A DNA stretch of 64,000 nucleotides from Enterobacter sp. RIT418 (GTDB taxonomy: Bacteria > Pseudomonadota > Gammaproteobacteria > Enterobacterales > Enterobacteriaceae): positions 1-64,000 of the forward strand of contig NZ_QBJD02000016.1 of NCBI RefSeq assembly GCF_003057745.1. The letters are read 5' to 3'. Positions within the stretch are counted from its first letter, which is position 1, and each line of letters starts with the position of its first letter. The position numbers were made by a program, and so were the translations under genes. Below the pieces are notes generated by a model that searched no databases, was not told the DNA's origin, and saw only the letters and a program-made list of their open reading frames with translations. Positions 46,837 to 59,548 of this stretch are shown here, one piece after another.

Positions 46837-48021
46837 ATGAAAAAACACAGGAACGTTAACTTATTGTTGATGCTGGTGTTACTGGTGGCCGTCGGTCAGA
46901 TGGCGCAAACCATCTACATTCCGGCGATTGCCGATATGGCAAAGGAACTTAACGTCCGCGAGGGCGCGGTCCAGAGCGTGATGGCGGCCTATCTGCTGAC
47001 CTACGGCGTCTCGCAGCTCTTTTACGGCCCGCTGTCCGATCGCGTTGGTCGCCGCCCGGTGATTCTGGTCGGCATGAGCATTTTTATGCTGGCGACCGTC
47101 ATTGCAATGACCACCTCCAGCCTTACCGTGCTGATTGCCGCCAGCGCCCTGCAGGGCGTCGGAACGGGCGTGGGCGGGGTGATGGCGCGCACGCTGCCGC
47201 GCGACATGTACCAGGGCACGCAGCTTCGCCACGCCAACAGCCTGCTTAATATGGGTATTCTGGTCAGCCCTCTGCTGGCACCGCTGATCGGCGGCCTGCT
47301 GGACACGATGTGGTCCTGGCGCGCCTGCTACGCCTTCCTGCTGGTGCTGTGCGTCATTGTCACCTTCAGCATGGCGCGCTGGATGCCGGAAACCCGTCCG
47401 GTGGACGCGCCGCGCACGAAGCTGCTCGCCAGCTATAAAACGCTGTTCGGCAACGGGTCGTTCACCTGCTACCTGCTGATGCTGATCGGCGGCCTGGCGG
47501 GCATTGCGGTGTTCGAAGCCTGTTCCGGCGTACTGCTGGGCGCAGGGCTTGGCCTGAGCAGCATGGTGGTGAGCATTCTGTTTATTCTGCCGATCCCGGC
47601 GGCATTTTTCGGCGCATGGTTTGCCGGACGCCCCAACAAACGGTTCTCCACGCTGATGTGGCAGGCGGTGATCAGCTGTCTGCTGGCGGGCGTAATGATG
47701 TGGGTGCCCGGTCTGTTCGGCGTGATGTCGGTCTGGACGCTGCTGATCCCGGCCGCGCTGTTCTTCTTCGGCGCGGGGATGCTGTTCCCGCTCGCTACCA
47801 GCGGCGCGATGGAGCCGTTCCCGTTCCTCGCGGGCACGGCGGGCGCGCTGGTGGGTGGTTTGCAGAACATCGGTTCCGGCGCGCTGGCGTGGCTCTCGGC
47901 GATGATGCCGCAAACCGGTCAGGCTAGCCTGGGCCTGCTGATGACGCTGATGGGGCTGCTGATTTTACTGTGCTGGCTGCCGCTGGCGTCGCGCGTCCCG
48001 CATCACGAGCAGCCTGTTTAA
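46837..48021 (+). CDS. emrD: Multidrug efflux protein EmrD
   Basis: 394 residues from the ATG at 46837 (MKKHRNVNLL), the E. coli EmrD length; a TTG seven codons upstream is not used. Twelve-segment drug:H+ antiporter of the major-facilitator family; the loop motif GPLSDRVGRRPVIL is at about 66-79 and GVGTGVGGVMARTLPRD near 109-125. In E. coli it exports amphipathic compounds and uncouplers. Its last 98 bases overlap the convergent glycosidase gene. Confidence 0.96.
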   Translation: MKKHRNVNLLLMLVLLVAVGQMAQTIYIPAIADMAKELNVREGAVQSVMAAYLLTYGVSQLFYGPLSDRVGRRPVILVGMSIFMLATVIAMTTSSLTVLIAASALQGVGTGVGGVMARTLPRDMYQGTQLRHANSLLNMGILVSPLLAPLIGGLLDTMWSWRACYAFLLVLCVIVTFSMARWMPETRPVDAPRTKLLASYKTLFGNGSFTCYLLMLIGGLAGIAVFEACSGVLLGAGLGLSSMVVSILFILPIPAAFFGAWFAGRPNKRFSTLMWQAVISCLLAGVMMWVPGLFGVMSVWTLLIPAALFFFGAGMLFPLATSGAMEPFPFLAGTAGALVGGLQNIGSGALAWLSAMMPQTGQASLGLLMTLMGLLILLCWLPLASRVPHHEQPV

Positions 48022-49012
48022 CCGCATGATGGCCCGGCTTCTCGCCGGGCTTTTCACAGGCGGGGGCGATCATGGCCTGTAATAACGGCTCTGGCGCGGG
48101 CCGCCAGGCGCCCTCTTCCCCATCGTAAAACTGAAAGTCCGCGTTAATTGCGTACGGCATTTTCGCTTTTTGCAGCTCGCAGGCCATAAACGTGGCGAAC
48201 GCCATTTGCGACGCGGTCGGCGTAAAGCGCATCGACTCGCCCACGCCCCAGCCGCCAACCCAGCTGACGTGCCCGGTTTTTTGCTGCCAGCGCAGCGCGG
48301 TATTGATGCGGCTGCGGATAGCCGCTTTTTCCGCTGCCGTTCCCGACGTCCACGGGTATTTACCGCCGTTCTTCAGCGGCCCCCACGGGAAGATATGCCA
48401 CTCTGCCAGCAGATAGGATTGGCTGTGCGTAGGCAGCTTCAGGCCGGACAAATCCTCCGGCGCGGCGCGCAGGCGGGGCGCGACAAAGATCATGCGCTGC
48501 CCGTCAATCTCGTGAACGGCTTTGATCGTTTTTTCATAGACGCGGTTAAGCGAGGCAAGGTTATGGTTGAGCTTGTCTGCGGGTTCGTAGATCAGATCAA
48601 ACCCCAGCAGCGGCGCGCTGTTCCCGAAATAGTGCGCCACGGCGATCCACCAGTTAACCACCTCTTTTTCGTTATCGGCATTCGGCTCGCTTTTATACTC
48701 GTCGGCCTGGTAGGCAATTATGGGGATCACGCCGTACTGCTCGCAGGCTTCTACCAGCTTGCGCAGGTGGATTAGCCGCGCTTCGGTCGGTTCACCGGCG
48801 ACGCGGATACGCACGTGCGTGATGCCCTTCGCGCGAAAATCACGGACCACCAGCGGATCAAATTCACGAATGCCGCGGTCGGTGCGCGCCCAGTCCACGT
48901 CCATACCCACGCCGAGCTGCTGCGCGTAGCGCGCAGCCGTCAGCGGCGGCTCTGCGGCGATGGCCCAGCCGGAAGACAACACGAGCGCAGCGGCAATGAA
49001 AGGCTTTAACAC
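47924..49012 (-). CDS. Secreted glycoside hydrolase, family 5-like
   Basis: 362 residues from a GTG at 49012 with AAGG six bases upstream, giving the signal peptide MLKPFIAAALVLSSGWAIAAE; a GTG at 49057 has no ribosome-binding site. The body shows a TIM-barrel cellulase-like pattern: GVGMDVDWARTD, HVRIRVAGEPTEARL, GFDLIYEPAD (likely acid/base glutamate) and SWVGGWGVGES. The last 33 or so residues are alanine/serine/proline-rich and encoded opposite the emrD 3' end, so the natural stop may have been lost. Confidence 0.82.
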   Translation of the reverse strand: MLKPFIAAALVLSSGWAIAAEPPLTAARYAQQLGVGMDVDWARTDRGIREFDPLVVRDFRAKGITHVRIRVAGEPTEARLIHLRKLVEACEQYGVIPIIAYQADEYKSEPNADNEKEVVNWWIAVAHYFGNSAPLLGFDLIYEPADKLNHNLASLNRVYEKTIKAVHEIDGQRMIFVAPRLRAAPEDLSGLKLPTHSQSYLLAEWHIFPWGPLKNGGKYPWTSGTAAEKAAIRSRINTALRWQQKTGHVSWVGGWGVGESMRFTPTASQMAFATFMACELQKAKMPYAINADFQFYDGEEGAWRPAPEPLLQAMIAPACEKPGEKPGHHAVKQAARDAGRATPAAASTVKSAAPSASSAGPG

Positions 49013-49098
49013 GGCGTACCTTGCGAGAAATCGAAAGCAATAATCTGTATTTAGCACGCTTTTTCACATTTGGTGTAGAGCCAAAGCGTAATAATTCT

Positions 49099-50040
49099 TC
49101 AGCTCGCCATCGCTTTTAGCCAGCCGATAAAAGCGTCAATTTTCGGCCACTGCCTGCCGGGTAGCGTTGCAACGTAATAATGCTGGTGGCATTTCAGCGC
49201 CTGTTCGCCGAAAGGCGCAATCAGCTCCCCGCGCTCAAGGCGCTTCTGCACCAGACGTTTTCGCCCCATTGCCACGCCGACGTGGTTCATCGCGGCGATA
49301 ATAGCTAAATCAGAGCGATCGAACCCAATGCCCGATGATGGCGGCATGTTTACCGCAAACTGCTGCGCCCAGCTGCTCCACTCATCCGTTCCGGAATCAT
49401 TGCTCCAGGCCTGACGGTCATGCAGAAGCGTACAGTAGCTGAGATTTTGCGGGTCTTTAAGCAGCTCGCGTTCTTGGGCATATTCCGGCGAGCAGACGGG
49501 AAAAATCGCCTCATCCATGAGAAATTCATGAGAAAGAGGGTTTGGCGGAGTGTCGTCGAAATATAATGCCAGATCGACACCCGTTCGCTGCATAATGACG
49601 TAATCATTGCCGGTGAGAAGGGTGAGCGAGATAGAGGGGTAGCGTCGGGTAAAGTCGCCCAGCATCGGCACCAGCCAGCACTGGGCAATCGACGGGCGCG
49701 AGTAGACGGTGAGCGTACCGGACAGCGCCTGGTTTTTGATATCCAGGATCTCCTGGTTCAGGGTATCCAGCGACGCTTTGAGCGTCCAGTAAACGCGCTT
49801 TCCCTCCTGCGTCAGCTCCACTTTTCGGTGCGAGCGCACAAACAGCTTAATGCCCAGCTCCTCCTCCAGCAGGTTGATACGGTGGCTGACCGCGCTGGGG
49901 CTGAGGGACAGCTCCGCCGCCGCCAGCGCAAAGGACTCATGCCGTGCGGCGACCTCAAAGGTGTACATTTTTGAAAGCTGCCAGCCGTTAAGCAGCCGAT
50001 TTTGGGCATCCGTCACGCCTTTCCTCCGGGTTTGATCCAA
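49099..50040 (-). CDS. dsdC: D-serine regulator DsdC
   Basis: 313-residue LysR-type activator, matching E. coli DsdC (311). Helix-turn-helix SFALAAAELSLSPSAVSHRI (about 36-55); effector domain with CWLVPMLGDFTRRYPSISL and GIGFDRSDLAIIAAMNHVGVA. Divergent from dsdA, which it activates with D-serine. Confidence 0.95.
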   Translation of the reverse strand: MDQTRRKGVTDAQNRLLNGWQLSKMYTFEVAARHESFALAAAELSLSPSAVSHRINLLEEELGIKLFVRSHRKVELTQEGKRVYWTLKASLDTLNQEILDIKNQALSGTLTVYSRPSIAQCWLVPMLGDFTRRYPSISLTLLTGNDYVIMQRTGVDLALYFDDTPPNPLSHEFLMDEAIFPVCSPEYAQERELLKDPQNLSYCTLLHDRQAWSNDSGTDEWSSWAQQFAVNMPPSSGIGFDRSDLAIIAAMNHVGVAMGRKRLVQKRLERGELIAPFGEQALKCHQHYYVATLPGRQWPKIDAFIGWLKAMAS

Positions 50041-50133
50041 TCTGGCTCACCTGAAACGCAATATATATCATTTGTCAGTATGTCTCTTTTTTTATCCAAT
50101 ACCCCACACGACCCGATTGCGACGAGATGAACA

Positions 50134-51420
50134 ATGGCAAACGCACGCGCAGCGGCGCTGACCGCACAGTACCCTCTGATTGAGAATTTGATAGCCCTTA
50201 AGGACGTCACCTGGCCTAACCCGCGCGCCACCTCGGTGGCGGAAGGGCTTCCGTACGTTGGGCTAACCCAGGCCGATGTCGATGACGCCCGCGCGCGACT
50301 GGCCCGCTTCGCGCCGTACCTGGCGAAAGCGTTCCCGGAAACCGCGGCAACGGGCGGGATTATTGAATCCGAACTGGTGGCCATTCCGGCGATGCAGGCG
50401 CGGCTGGAGAAAGAGTCTGGCAAATCCATACCCGGCACGCTGCTGCTGAAAAAAGACAGCCATCTGCCGATCTCCGGCTCGATTAAAGCGCGCGGCGGCA
50501 TCTACGAGGTGCTGACCCACGCGGAGAAACTGGCGCTGGAGGCAGGGTTGCTGAGCGTTGAAGATGATTACAGCATTCTGCTGGAGCCGCGCTTCAAGGA
50601 CTTCTTCAGCCGGTACAGCATTGCGGTAGGCTCCACCGGCAATCTTGGGTTGTCCATCGGCATAATGAGCGCGCGCATTGGCTTCAAGGTGACGGTACAT
50701 ATGTCCGCAGACGCCCGCGAGTGGAAAAAAGCGAAGCTCCGCAGCCACGGCGTCATCGTTGTGGAGTATGAGCAGGATTACGGCGTGGCAGTTGAACAGG
50801 GGCGAAAAGCGGCAGAAAACGACCCGAACTGCTTCTTTATCGACGATGAAAACTCCCGCACGCTGTTCCTCGGCTACGCGGTGGCGGGCGAGCGGCTGAA
50901 GGCGCAGTTTGCCGCGCAGGGGCGCACGGTGGATGCAGAACATCCGCTGCATGTTTACCTGCCGTGCGGCGTCGGCGGCGGCCCCGGCGGCGTGGCCTTT
51001 GGCCTGAAGCTGGCGTTTGGCGACCACGTTCACTGCTTCTTCGCCGAGCCAACGCACTCGCCGTGCATGCTGCTGGGCGTGTATACCGGCCTGCACGACG
51101 AGATTGCCGTGCAGGATTTGGGTATCGATAACGTCACGGCAGCGGACGGGCTGGCGGTAGGACGCGCCTCCGGCTTCGTGGGCCGCGCGATGGAGCGGCT
51201 GCTCGACGGGTTCTACACGCTTTCCGACCAGAGCATGTACGACATGCTCGGCTGGCTGGCGCAGGAGGAGGGCATTCGCCTGGAGCCGTCCGCACTCGCG
51301 GGAATGGCCGGACCGCTGCGCTTCCCTGCGGGGGCCAACGTTACCCATCTGGTCTGGGCAACCGGCGGCGGCATGGTGCCGGAAGTCGAGATGGCGACGT
51401 ATCTGGCCAAAGGGAATTAA
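50134..51420 (+). CDS. dsdA: D-serine dehydratase DsdA
   Basis: PLP enzyme that converts D-serine to pyruvate and ammonia, detoxifying D-serine. 428 residues against 442 in E. coli. The lysine that holds PLP is K118 in SGSIKARGG, and the phosphate loop is GSTGNLGLS near 169-177. About 14 residues are missing just before the conserved [18 protein letters not shown] (here [16 protein letters not shown]). The permease gene dsdX, between dsdC and dsdA in E. coli, is absent, so uptake must use another carrier such as CycA. Confidence 0.94.
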   Translation: MANARAAALTAQYPLIENLIALKDVTWPNPRATSVAEGLPYVGLTQADVDDARARLARFAPYLAKAFPETAATGGIIESELVAIPAMQARLEKESGKSIPGTLLLKKDSHLPISGSIKARGGIYEVLTHAEKLALEAGLLSVEDDYSILLEPRFKDFFSRYSIAVGSTGNLGLSIGIMSARIGFKVTVHMSADAREWKKAKLRSHGVIVVEYEQDYGVAVEQGRKAAENDPNCFFIDDENSRTLFLGYAVAGERLKAQFAAQGRTVDAEHPLHVYLPCGVGGGPGGVAFGLKLAFGDHVHCFFAEPTHSPCMLLGVYTGLHDEIAVQDLGIDNVTAADGLAVGRASGFVGRAMERLLDGFYTLSDQSMYDMLGWLAQEEGIRLEPSALAGMAGPLRFPAGANVTHLVWATGGGMVPEVEMATYLAKGN

Positions 51421-51424
51421 TGAT

Positions 51425-51456
51425 AGCGGGTGGCGGCTGCGCCTTACCCGGCCTAC
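51425..51456. repeat. REP-like element
   Basis: GCGGGTGGCGGCTGCGC and TTACCCGGCCTACAG form a REP-type palindrome between convergent dsdA and yidG; related to 9663-9701. Confidence 0.65.
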
Positions 51457-51800
51457 AGGTGCAAAATTTGCTGAATGTGGGTAACGGCAAAGAGTAAGGA
51501 CAGCAGCAGCACCGCCAGCGCAATCAGAAACTTATCCCGCACCGCCTTCGGCTGGACAAAATCATCCTGCGCCACGTCCATCAGGTTGCGGCTGCGGGTA
51601 TAGCGCCACAAAATGACCGCCACCAGCGCCAGCACAACGATTGAGATCCAGAACGGCGCCCCGGTGCGGTGCCAGTTGTGCTTAATCGCCAGCGCGATCA
51701 GCGCGCCGTACCCCAGCAGCGTGCGCAGCCAGGCCAGCGAGGTGCGCTCCGGCTGCAGGCCGGGGTCGGCTTCGCGTCGCGCCCTGCGGCTATCCGGCAT
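51453..51800 (-). CDS. yidG: YidG inner-membrane protein (DUF202)
   Basis: 115 residues (E. coli 120). Starts MPDSRRARREADPGLQPERTSLAW, the DUF202 signature, then three membrane segments (about 24-41, 50-66, 90-108). Function unknown. Overlaps yidH by 11 bases; the pair forms an operon as in K-12. Confidence 0.93.
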   Translation of the reverse strand: MPDSRRARREADPGLQPERTSLAWLRTLLGYGALIALAIKHNWHRTGAPFWISIVVLALVAVILWRYTRSRNLMDVAQDDFVQPKAVRDKFLIALAVLLLSLLFAVTHIQQILHL

Positions 51801-52137
51801 AGAACACCAGCACCATCACCACGCCCGCCACCGCCAGCAACAGGACACTGATAATGAGCAGCCCGCGCGTATAGGGCAGATCCTGCTTCAGACGCATCGC
51901 CTTCTCGTTGCGCAGCCAGCGCAGGTAACCGTAAATCGCCAGCACGCCCGCGAACAGGCACAGCAGCAGCGCCAGCACTTCGCGGATCAGCGGGGTGGCG
52001 AAGTCGGGCGCCAGCTGGTCCAGGCCAACGCCCGCGGCGAGAAAGCCCAACGCGGTGCGGACCCACGCTAAAAAGGTGCGCTCGTTGGCCAGAGAAAAGC
52101 GGTAGTCCGGCGCTTCGCCGAGGCGGGAAATTTTCAT
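51790..52137 (-). CDS. yidH: YidH inner-membrane protein (DUF202)
   Basis: 115 residues as in E. coli YidH. ANERTFLAWVRTALGFLAAGVGLDQLAP opens the DUF202 domain; three membrane segments. Function unknown. yidF and yidI of K-12 are not present beside it. Confidence 0.93.
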   Translation of the reverse strand: MKISRLGEAPDYRFSLANERTFLAWVRTALGFLAAGVGLDQLAPDFATPLIREVLALLLCLFAGVLAIYGYLRWLRNEKAMRLKQDLPYTRGLLIISVLLLAVAGVVMVLVFYAG

Positions 52138-52228
52138 GGAGGTTCCTTGTCGTGCTGCGGGCAGGCTTCAGCATAGCGTAAATCGACAGGGACAAAAAAC
52201 CGGCATCGGGCGATGCCGGGTATGAGAG

Positions 52229-55170
<2,942 letters not shown>

Positions 55171-55283
55171 TTTTAAATCCTCACGTAACAACCTGTAGGG
55201 GAGAGTGGCCTTTGTATTTTTTTGCTGGCCTGAAGGGAGCATAAGAATTTACTAATGCGCGAACATGGCGTGCCGCTGCGATT

Positions 55284-55299
55284 CGTGATCGCATTCATG
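55284..55299. promoter_or_regulatory. Possible CRP site between aglA and yidP
   Basis: CGTGATCGCATTCATG has the TGTGA-N6-TCACA form with 7 of 10 matching. Expected for a sugar operon but not tested. Confidence 0.4.
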
Positions 55300-55317
55300 G
55301 TTTTATTTTGACCAATC

Positions 55318-55391
55318 AGGTCTACTTTTTACGGTAAATATGGACATGTCAGGATCCAATCCACGCCCTGATGAGGGCAGAGAGGTCTACT
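55318..55391. promoter_or_regulatory. AGGTCTACT direct repeats (possible YidP operators)
   Basis: AGGTCTACT occurs at 55318-55326 and 55383-55391. Operators of HutC-type GntR regulators commonly contain GGTCTA half-sites, so these may bind YidP and control both aglA and yidP itself. Confidence 0.45.
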
Positions 55392-55392
55392 G

Positions 55393-56139
55393 GTGATCTA
55401 CAAATCTATCGCCGACAGGCTACGGCTGCGGCTGAATTCGTCGGACTACAATGTCGGCAGCCCGCTGCCCGGAGAGAAGGCGCTGGCGCATGAGTTTGGC
55501 GTGGCGCGGATGACCATCCGCAAGGCGCTGGACCTGCTGGTGAGCTGGGGGCTGGTTGAACGCCGCCACGGCAGCGGGACGTTCGTTGCGCGCAAGGACG
55601 TTCACCATGAAACCACCAACCTGACCGGGCTGGTGGAAGTGCTGCGCCAGCAGGGAAAAGAGGTGCAGAGCAAGGTGCTGCAGTTTGAGGTGATGCCCGC
55701 CCCGCCCGCGATCGCCAGCCAGCTGCGCATTCAGGTCGATGAGCGGATCTACTTTTCACGGCGCGTGCGCTACGTAGAGGGGAAGCCGCTCATGCTGGAA
55801 GACAGCTTTATGCCGGTGCAGCTGTTCCGCAACCTCTCGCTGGCGCATCTAGAAGGGTCGAAGTTTGACTACATCGAGAAGGAGTGTGGAATAACCATCA
55901 GCGGCAACTACGAAAGCCTGACGCCTGTGCTGGCGGACAGGCAGCTGGCAAGCTACATGAACCTGCCGGAACAGACGCCGCTGCTGCGCATTACCTCACT
56001 TTCCTACAGCGACAGCGGCGAGTTTCTCAATTATTCAGTCATGTTTCGTAATACCAGCGACTATCAGGTGGACTATCACCTGCGGCGCATTCGCCCGGAC
56101 GCGGTTTTAGCCTATCCCCCAGAACAGCACCGCCAGTAG
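55393..56139 (+). CDS. yidP: GntR/HutC-family regulator YidP of alpha-glucoside use
   Basis: 248 residues from a GTG. N-terminal winged helix [41 protein letters not shown] (about 24-64) and UTRA effector domain from about 85. Closely matches E. coli YidP, which sits divergent from the glv genes. The C-terminus is about ten residues longer than in K-12 and its last 33 bases overlap convergent yidE. Confidence 0.92.
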   Translation: MIYKSIADRLRLRLNSSDYNVGSPLPGEKALAHEFGVARMTIRKALDLLVSWGLVERRHGSGTFVARKDVHHETTNLTGLVEVLRQQGKEVQSKVLQFEVMPAPPAIASQLRIQVDERIYFSRRVRYVEGKPLMLEDSFMPVQLFRNLSLAHLEGSKFDYIEKECGITISGNYESLTPVLADRQLASYMNLPEQTPLLRITSLSYSDSGEFLNYSVMFRNTSDYQVDYHLRRIRPDAVLAYPPEQHRQ

Positions 56140-57768
56140 CTGCGGGGTGATAATGCGCAGGAACATCACCAGCGGATAGACCGTGGCGTACGACAGCGCC
56201 GCCGCGCCGCTGGTCGAATGCAGGTTATTGGCAAAGGCCAGCGCGGGCGGATCGGTCATGGAGCCCGCCAGCATCCCGCACAGCGTCAGGTAGTTCATTT
56301 TGGCGAACATCCGCGCCAGTATTCCCACCGTCAGCAGCGGGATCGCCGTGATAAAGATGCCGTAACCGACCCAGCTCATCCCCTCGCCCTGAATCAGCGT
56401 GTCGACAAAATCGCCGCCGGACTTCAGCCCCACCACCGCCAGGAACAGCACGATGCCCAGCTCGCGCAGCGCCAGGTTAGCGCTCGGGGGCATAAACCAG
56501 TAGAGCTTGCCGATGCAGCCGATGCGCCCGAGGATCAGCGCCATAATCAGCGGCCCGCCCGCCAGACCTAGCTTGAGCGCGACAGGGAAGCCGGGCACGT
56601 ACAGCGGAATAGAGCCGAGCAGCACGCCAAGCCCGATGCCGATAAATACCGGCAGCATCTGCACCTGCTGCAATTTCTGCTGGGCGTTGCCAACCATATC
56701 CGCCACGGCGTCGATGGAGGACGGCCGGCCGACAAGGTTGAGGATATCGCCAAACTGCAGGCTGGCCTCCGGGCTGGCGACCAGCTCAACGCCCGCGCGG
56801 TTAAGCCGGGAGATCACCACGTCGTAGCGTTCTTTTACCTGCAAATCGCGGATTTTCCTGCCCAGTACCTTTTCGTTCGTCACCACGACGCGCTCGACGC
56901 GCATGTCGGTACCGCGCGTCGAAAGCGACGTATCGACCTCCTGGCCAATCACCAGCCGGGCGTTATTGAGGTCCGCCGGCTGCCCGACCAGATGCAGCAG
57001 GTCGCCGTGCTGGATCACCGTGCCCGGCGAGGGCACCATCAGCATATCGTCGCGCTTCAGGCGCGAGCAAATGATGGTGGCGCTGTTCAGGATGGGCACG
57101 TCCTGAATCGCCATATTGTTCAGGTTGGGATTTTCCACGCGAATGTTGATGGTTTTAATCAGCGCGTGGCCGTTGGTCAGCGTGCTTTCGTGGTCCTTTG
57201 CTTCTTTATCCACGTTAACGCGAAACAGGACGCGCACCAGCCACATGGAGAGCAAGATGCCGCAAATGCCAAACGGGTAGGCCATGGCGTAGCTCATTCC
57301 CATCTGGTCAACGACGTCCGGGGCGATGCCTAAATCACGCAGGATTTGTTGCCCCGCACCCAGCGCGGGCGTGTTGGTAACCGCACCAGAGAAAATGCCG
57401 AGCACCACGGGAAGCGGGATCGCAAAAAGCTTGTGCAGGACGGCGGTGACCAGCCCGCCCATCACCACAATGCCGAGGGCGAAGAGGTTTAGCCGCAGCC
57501 CGGAGACGCGAAGCGAGGCGAAAAAGCCCGGCCCTACCTGGATGCCAATGGTATACACGAAGAGGATCAGGCCAAATTCCTGAATAAAGTGGAGCATATC
57601 GGCGCTGAGCGTAAGCCCAAGCTGCTCGGCAAAATGGCCGACAAAAATCCCGCCAAACAGCACCCCACCGATGCCAAACCCGACGCCGCGAATTTTGACA
57701 TTGCCAATCCATAGCCCAACCACCGCGACCAGGGCCAACACGCTAACGGTTAACGCGATATCACTCAT
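56107..57768 (-). CDS. yidE: Putative transporter YidE (AspT/AAE family)
   Basis: 553 residues from [11 protein letters not shown], the E. coli YidE length; earlier ATGs at 57774 and 57786 are possible but unsupported. Two blocks of membrane segments (about 1-185 and 375-553) enclose two TrkA-C (RCK_C) domains, around 190-275 and 279-360. [25 protein letters not shown] and [13 protein letters not shown] are the family repeats. Substrate unknown. Confidence 0.94.
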   Translation of the reverse strand: MSDIALTVSVLALVAVVGLWIGNVKIRGVGFGIGGVLFGGIFVGHFAEQLGLTLSADMLHFIQEFGLILFVYTIGIQVGPGFFASLRVSGLRLNLFALGIVVMGGLVTAVLHKLFAIPLPVVLGIFSGAVTNTPALGAGQQILRDLGIAPDVVDQMGMSYAMAYPFGICGILLSMWLVRVLFRVNVDKEAKDHESTLTNGHALIKTINIRVENPNLNNMAIQDVPILNSATIICSRLKRDDMLMVPSPGTVIQHGDLLHLVGQPADLNNARLVIGQEVDTSLSTRGTDMRVERVVVTNEKVLGRKIRDLQVKERYDVVISRLNRAGVELVASPEASLQFGDILNLVGRPSSIDAVADMVGNAQQKLQQVQMLPVFIGIGLGVLLGSIPLYVPGFPVALKLGLAGGPLIMALILGRIGCIGKLYWFMPPSANLALRELGIVLFLAVVGLKSGGDFVDTLIQGEGMSWVGYGIFITAIPLLTVGILARMFAKMNYLTLCGMLAGSMTDPPALAFANNLHSTSGAAALSYATVYPLVMFLRIITPQLLAVLFWGIG

Positions 57769-57847
57769 GATCATCTTCCTTGCCATAACCTTAGTTATGG
57801 TAAGGATTCTCTCAGAGCCGATAACCGTTGTATGGGCGATGGCGCAC

Positions 57848-57873
57848 AAAAAAGCCCTGCCGAAGCAGGGCCT
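57848..57873 (-). terminator. ibpAB terminator
   Basis: On the minus strand GCCCTGC and GCAGGGC (57854-57871) with a TTCG loop, followed by six T. About 60 bases after the ibpB stop. Confidence 0.88.
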
Positions 57874-57881
57874 TATCTTTT

Positions 57882-57918
57882 CACCCTTTCCCTGTGGGAG
57901 GGGGCCGGAGTGAGGGCA
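57882..57918. repeat. CTCACCC/CTCTCCC dispersed palindromic repeat, copy D (half unit)
   Basis: TCACCCTTTCCCTGTGGGAGGGGGCCGGAGTGAGGGCACC is one half of the unit, between ibpB and its terminator, as copy A lies between argH and its terminator. Confidence 0.6.
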
Positions 57919-57933
57919 CCAGCCCGCACAAAA

Positions 57934-58362
57934 TTAGCTATTCAACGCCGGACGCTCGCTAATGGCGATGCGCTGCGGCGCAATGGCTTCAGGCAGGTTA
58001 CGGGTGACGTCGATATGCAGCAGCCCGTTGCTGAACGTTGCGCCGGACACTTCCATATGGTCCGCCAGGGTAAAGCTCAGGCTGAACGGCTGGATGACCA
58101 GGCCCTGATGCAGCCATTTGCTGTCGGTCTCTTGTTTCTCAGGCGTTCCTTTCACCGTCAAACGCGTGCCTTCAAGCTGGATATCCAGGTCTTCCTGGCG
58201 GAAACCGGCCAATGCCAGCGTGATGCGGTAGTGGTTATCGTCGCTTTTTTCGATGTTGTACGGCGGAAATGCCTGTTGATCAGGGGTGCTTTGCAGGGCG
58301 TTAGCCAGCTTGTCAAAACCAATCCACTGACGCAGAAGTGGGGATAAATCGTAGTTACGCAT
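57934..58362 (-). CDS. ibpB: Small heat-shock protein IbpB
   Basis: 142 residues from [19 protein letters not shown], the E. coli length. Alpha-crystallin domain about 35-125 with [23 protein letters not shown] and the C-terminal anchoring motif IAI in QRIAISER. Holds unfolded proteins for refolding by ClpB/DnaK, together with IbpA. Its leader carries an own thermometer-like structure. Confidence 0.96.
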   Translation of the reverse strand: MRNYDLSPLLRQWIGFDKLANALQSTPDQQAFPPYNIEKSDDNHYRITLALAGFRQEDLDIQLEGTRLTVKGTPEKQETDSKWLHQGLVIQPFSLSFTLADHMEVSGATFSNGLLHIDVTRNLPEAIAPQRIAISERPALNS

Positions 58363-58497
58363 AGGTGTTCTCCTTCTAAGAAGCGAGTTGGCGCAGGTTA
58401 TTTTTGTGCGCGGTTGTTCCTGCAAATCCAGCTGGATTCGCATATGCTCCCGTTACGGCAAGCAATTCTGGGTGGGCCGCTCGTGCGGCCCGCGACA
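58363..58497 (-). promoter_or_regulatory. ibpA-ibpB intergenic leader with ROSE-like thermometer
   Basis: Directly before ibpB the minus strand reads ACTCGCTTCTTAGAAGGAG; TCGCT can pair around the AGGAG ribosome-binding site as in ROSE thermometers. The upstream part contains a GC-rich palindrome GGGCCGCACGAGCGGCCC that may protect or end ibpA mRNA. Confidence 0.6.
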
Positions 58498-58908
58498 TTA
58501 GTTGATTTCGATACGGCGCGGTTTTTTCTCTTCCGGAATCACGCGTTCCAGCTCGATAAACAGCAGGCCGTTCACCAGGTTCGCGCCTTTAACGTGAATG
58601 TTTTCAGCTAACTGGAACTTGCGTTCAAAGTTGCGCTCGGCGATGCCCTGGTACAGGTAGGTACGCTCCTTCTGCTCTGCGGTATGGGAACCTTTCACCA
58701 GCAGCAGGTTGTCCTGCGCGGTGATTTCCAGTTCGCTTTCTGCGAAACCGGCCACGGCGATAGCGATGCGGTAATGGTTTTCGTCAACCAGCTCAACATT
58801 GTATGGAGGGTAGCCGTTGCTCTGGCTCTGGTTATTTTCTAAATGGTTGAACAGGCGGTCAAAACCAATTGCAGAACGGTATAGCGGAGAAAGATCGAAG
58901 TTACGCAT
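58498..58908 (-). CDS. ibpA: Small heat-shock protein IbpA
   Basis: 136 residues (E. coli 137). [21 protein letters not shown] opening, alpha-crystallin domain about 35-122 with [24 protein letters not shown]-terminal IEIN anchor (PRRIEIN). Binds inclusion bodies and aggregated proteins; heads the ibpAB operon. Confidence 0.96.
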   Translation of the reverse strand: MRNFDLSPLYRSAIGFDRLFNHLENNQSQSNGYPPYNVELVDENHYRIAIAVAGFAESELEITAQDNLLLVKGSHTAEQKERTYLYQGIAERNFERKFQLAENIHVKGANLVNGLLFIELERVIPEEKKPRRIEIN

Positions 58909-59010
58909 AGATAAAAACTCCTGAAATCAGCGAGAAATTTAGCCTTCCACCATGGACAGGCTTCTGCATCCCCTGAACGCCCATCAGGCGCGTCCATCAT
59001 CGGGCTACAT
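58909..59010 (-). ncRNA. ROSE RNA thermometer in the ibpA leader
   Basis: The leader ends TTTCTCGCTGATTTCAGGAG before the start; UCGCU faces AGGAG, the conserved short helix that masks the ribosome-binding site below about 37 degrees in E. coli ibpA. An upstream hairpin GCGCCTGATGGGCG is also conserved in form. Confidence 0.75.
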
Positions 59011-59015
59011 TCCTA

Positions 59016-59043
59016 AAATGGGTCTGGTTACGGATTTTTCAAG
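59016..59043 (-). promoter_or_regulatory. Sigma-32 promoter of ibpAB
   Basis: On the minus strand CTTGAAA (59037-59043), 13 bases, then ACCCATTT (59016-59023). This fits the heat-shock consensus CTTGAAA-N13-CCCCATNT with one mismatch. Confidence 0.85.
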
Positions 59044-59221
59044 CGTATTTATTTGAGATTTTTTTGCACTTTGCGGGTTGTCGCATAGACTGGGACAACA
59101 GCACAAAGGGTTAAATTGCGATGGCTGCCACAGTGCGGGGTTTATGCGCTATTCATTTTGAACAGGGCTGATATAACCCTGAGTTGCAGGTCTATGTAGT
59201 GCCATTAACGATGACTGAGTG

Positions 59222-59548
59222 ATGATGAAAAATGTTCTGATAAAGCTGACAACGTTCAGCGGGGTGGTTTTACTTTGCGGGTGTTCGAGCGTGATGTCTC
59301 ACACCGGCGGTAAAGAAGGAACATATCCGGGGACGCGCGCCAGCGCGGCCATGATCTCGGATGACGATACGAACTGGGGAACAAAATCTCTGGCGATCCT
59401 CGACATGCCGTTCACGGCAGTCGCCGACACGCTCCTGCTGCCGTGGGATCTGTTCCGTACGGACAGCTCCGTGCGTTCGCGCGTTGAGAAAAGCGAGCGG
59501 CAAAATCTGGCAACCAATGCCGTAATCCCCCCAGCCGATATGCCCTAG
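59222..59548 (+). CDS. yidQ: YidQ lipoprotein (DUF1375)
   Basis: 108 residues. Lipobox LLCGC with serine at +2, so outer membrane. SSVMSHTGGKEGTYPGTRASAAMI and LDMPFTAVADTLLLPWDLFR match E. coli YidQ and its paralogue YceK. Start chosen at the first of two adjacent ATGs. Four bases overlap the convergent yidR. Confidence 0.92.
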   Translation: MMKNVLIKLTTFSGVVLLCGCSSVMSHTGGKEGTYPGTRASAAMISDDDTNWGTKSLAILDMPFTAVADTLLLPWDLFRTDSSVRSRVEKSERQNLATNAVIPPADMP

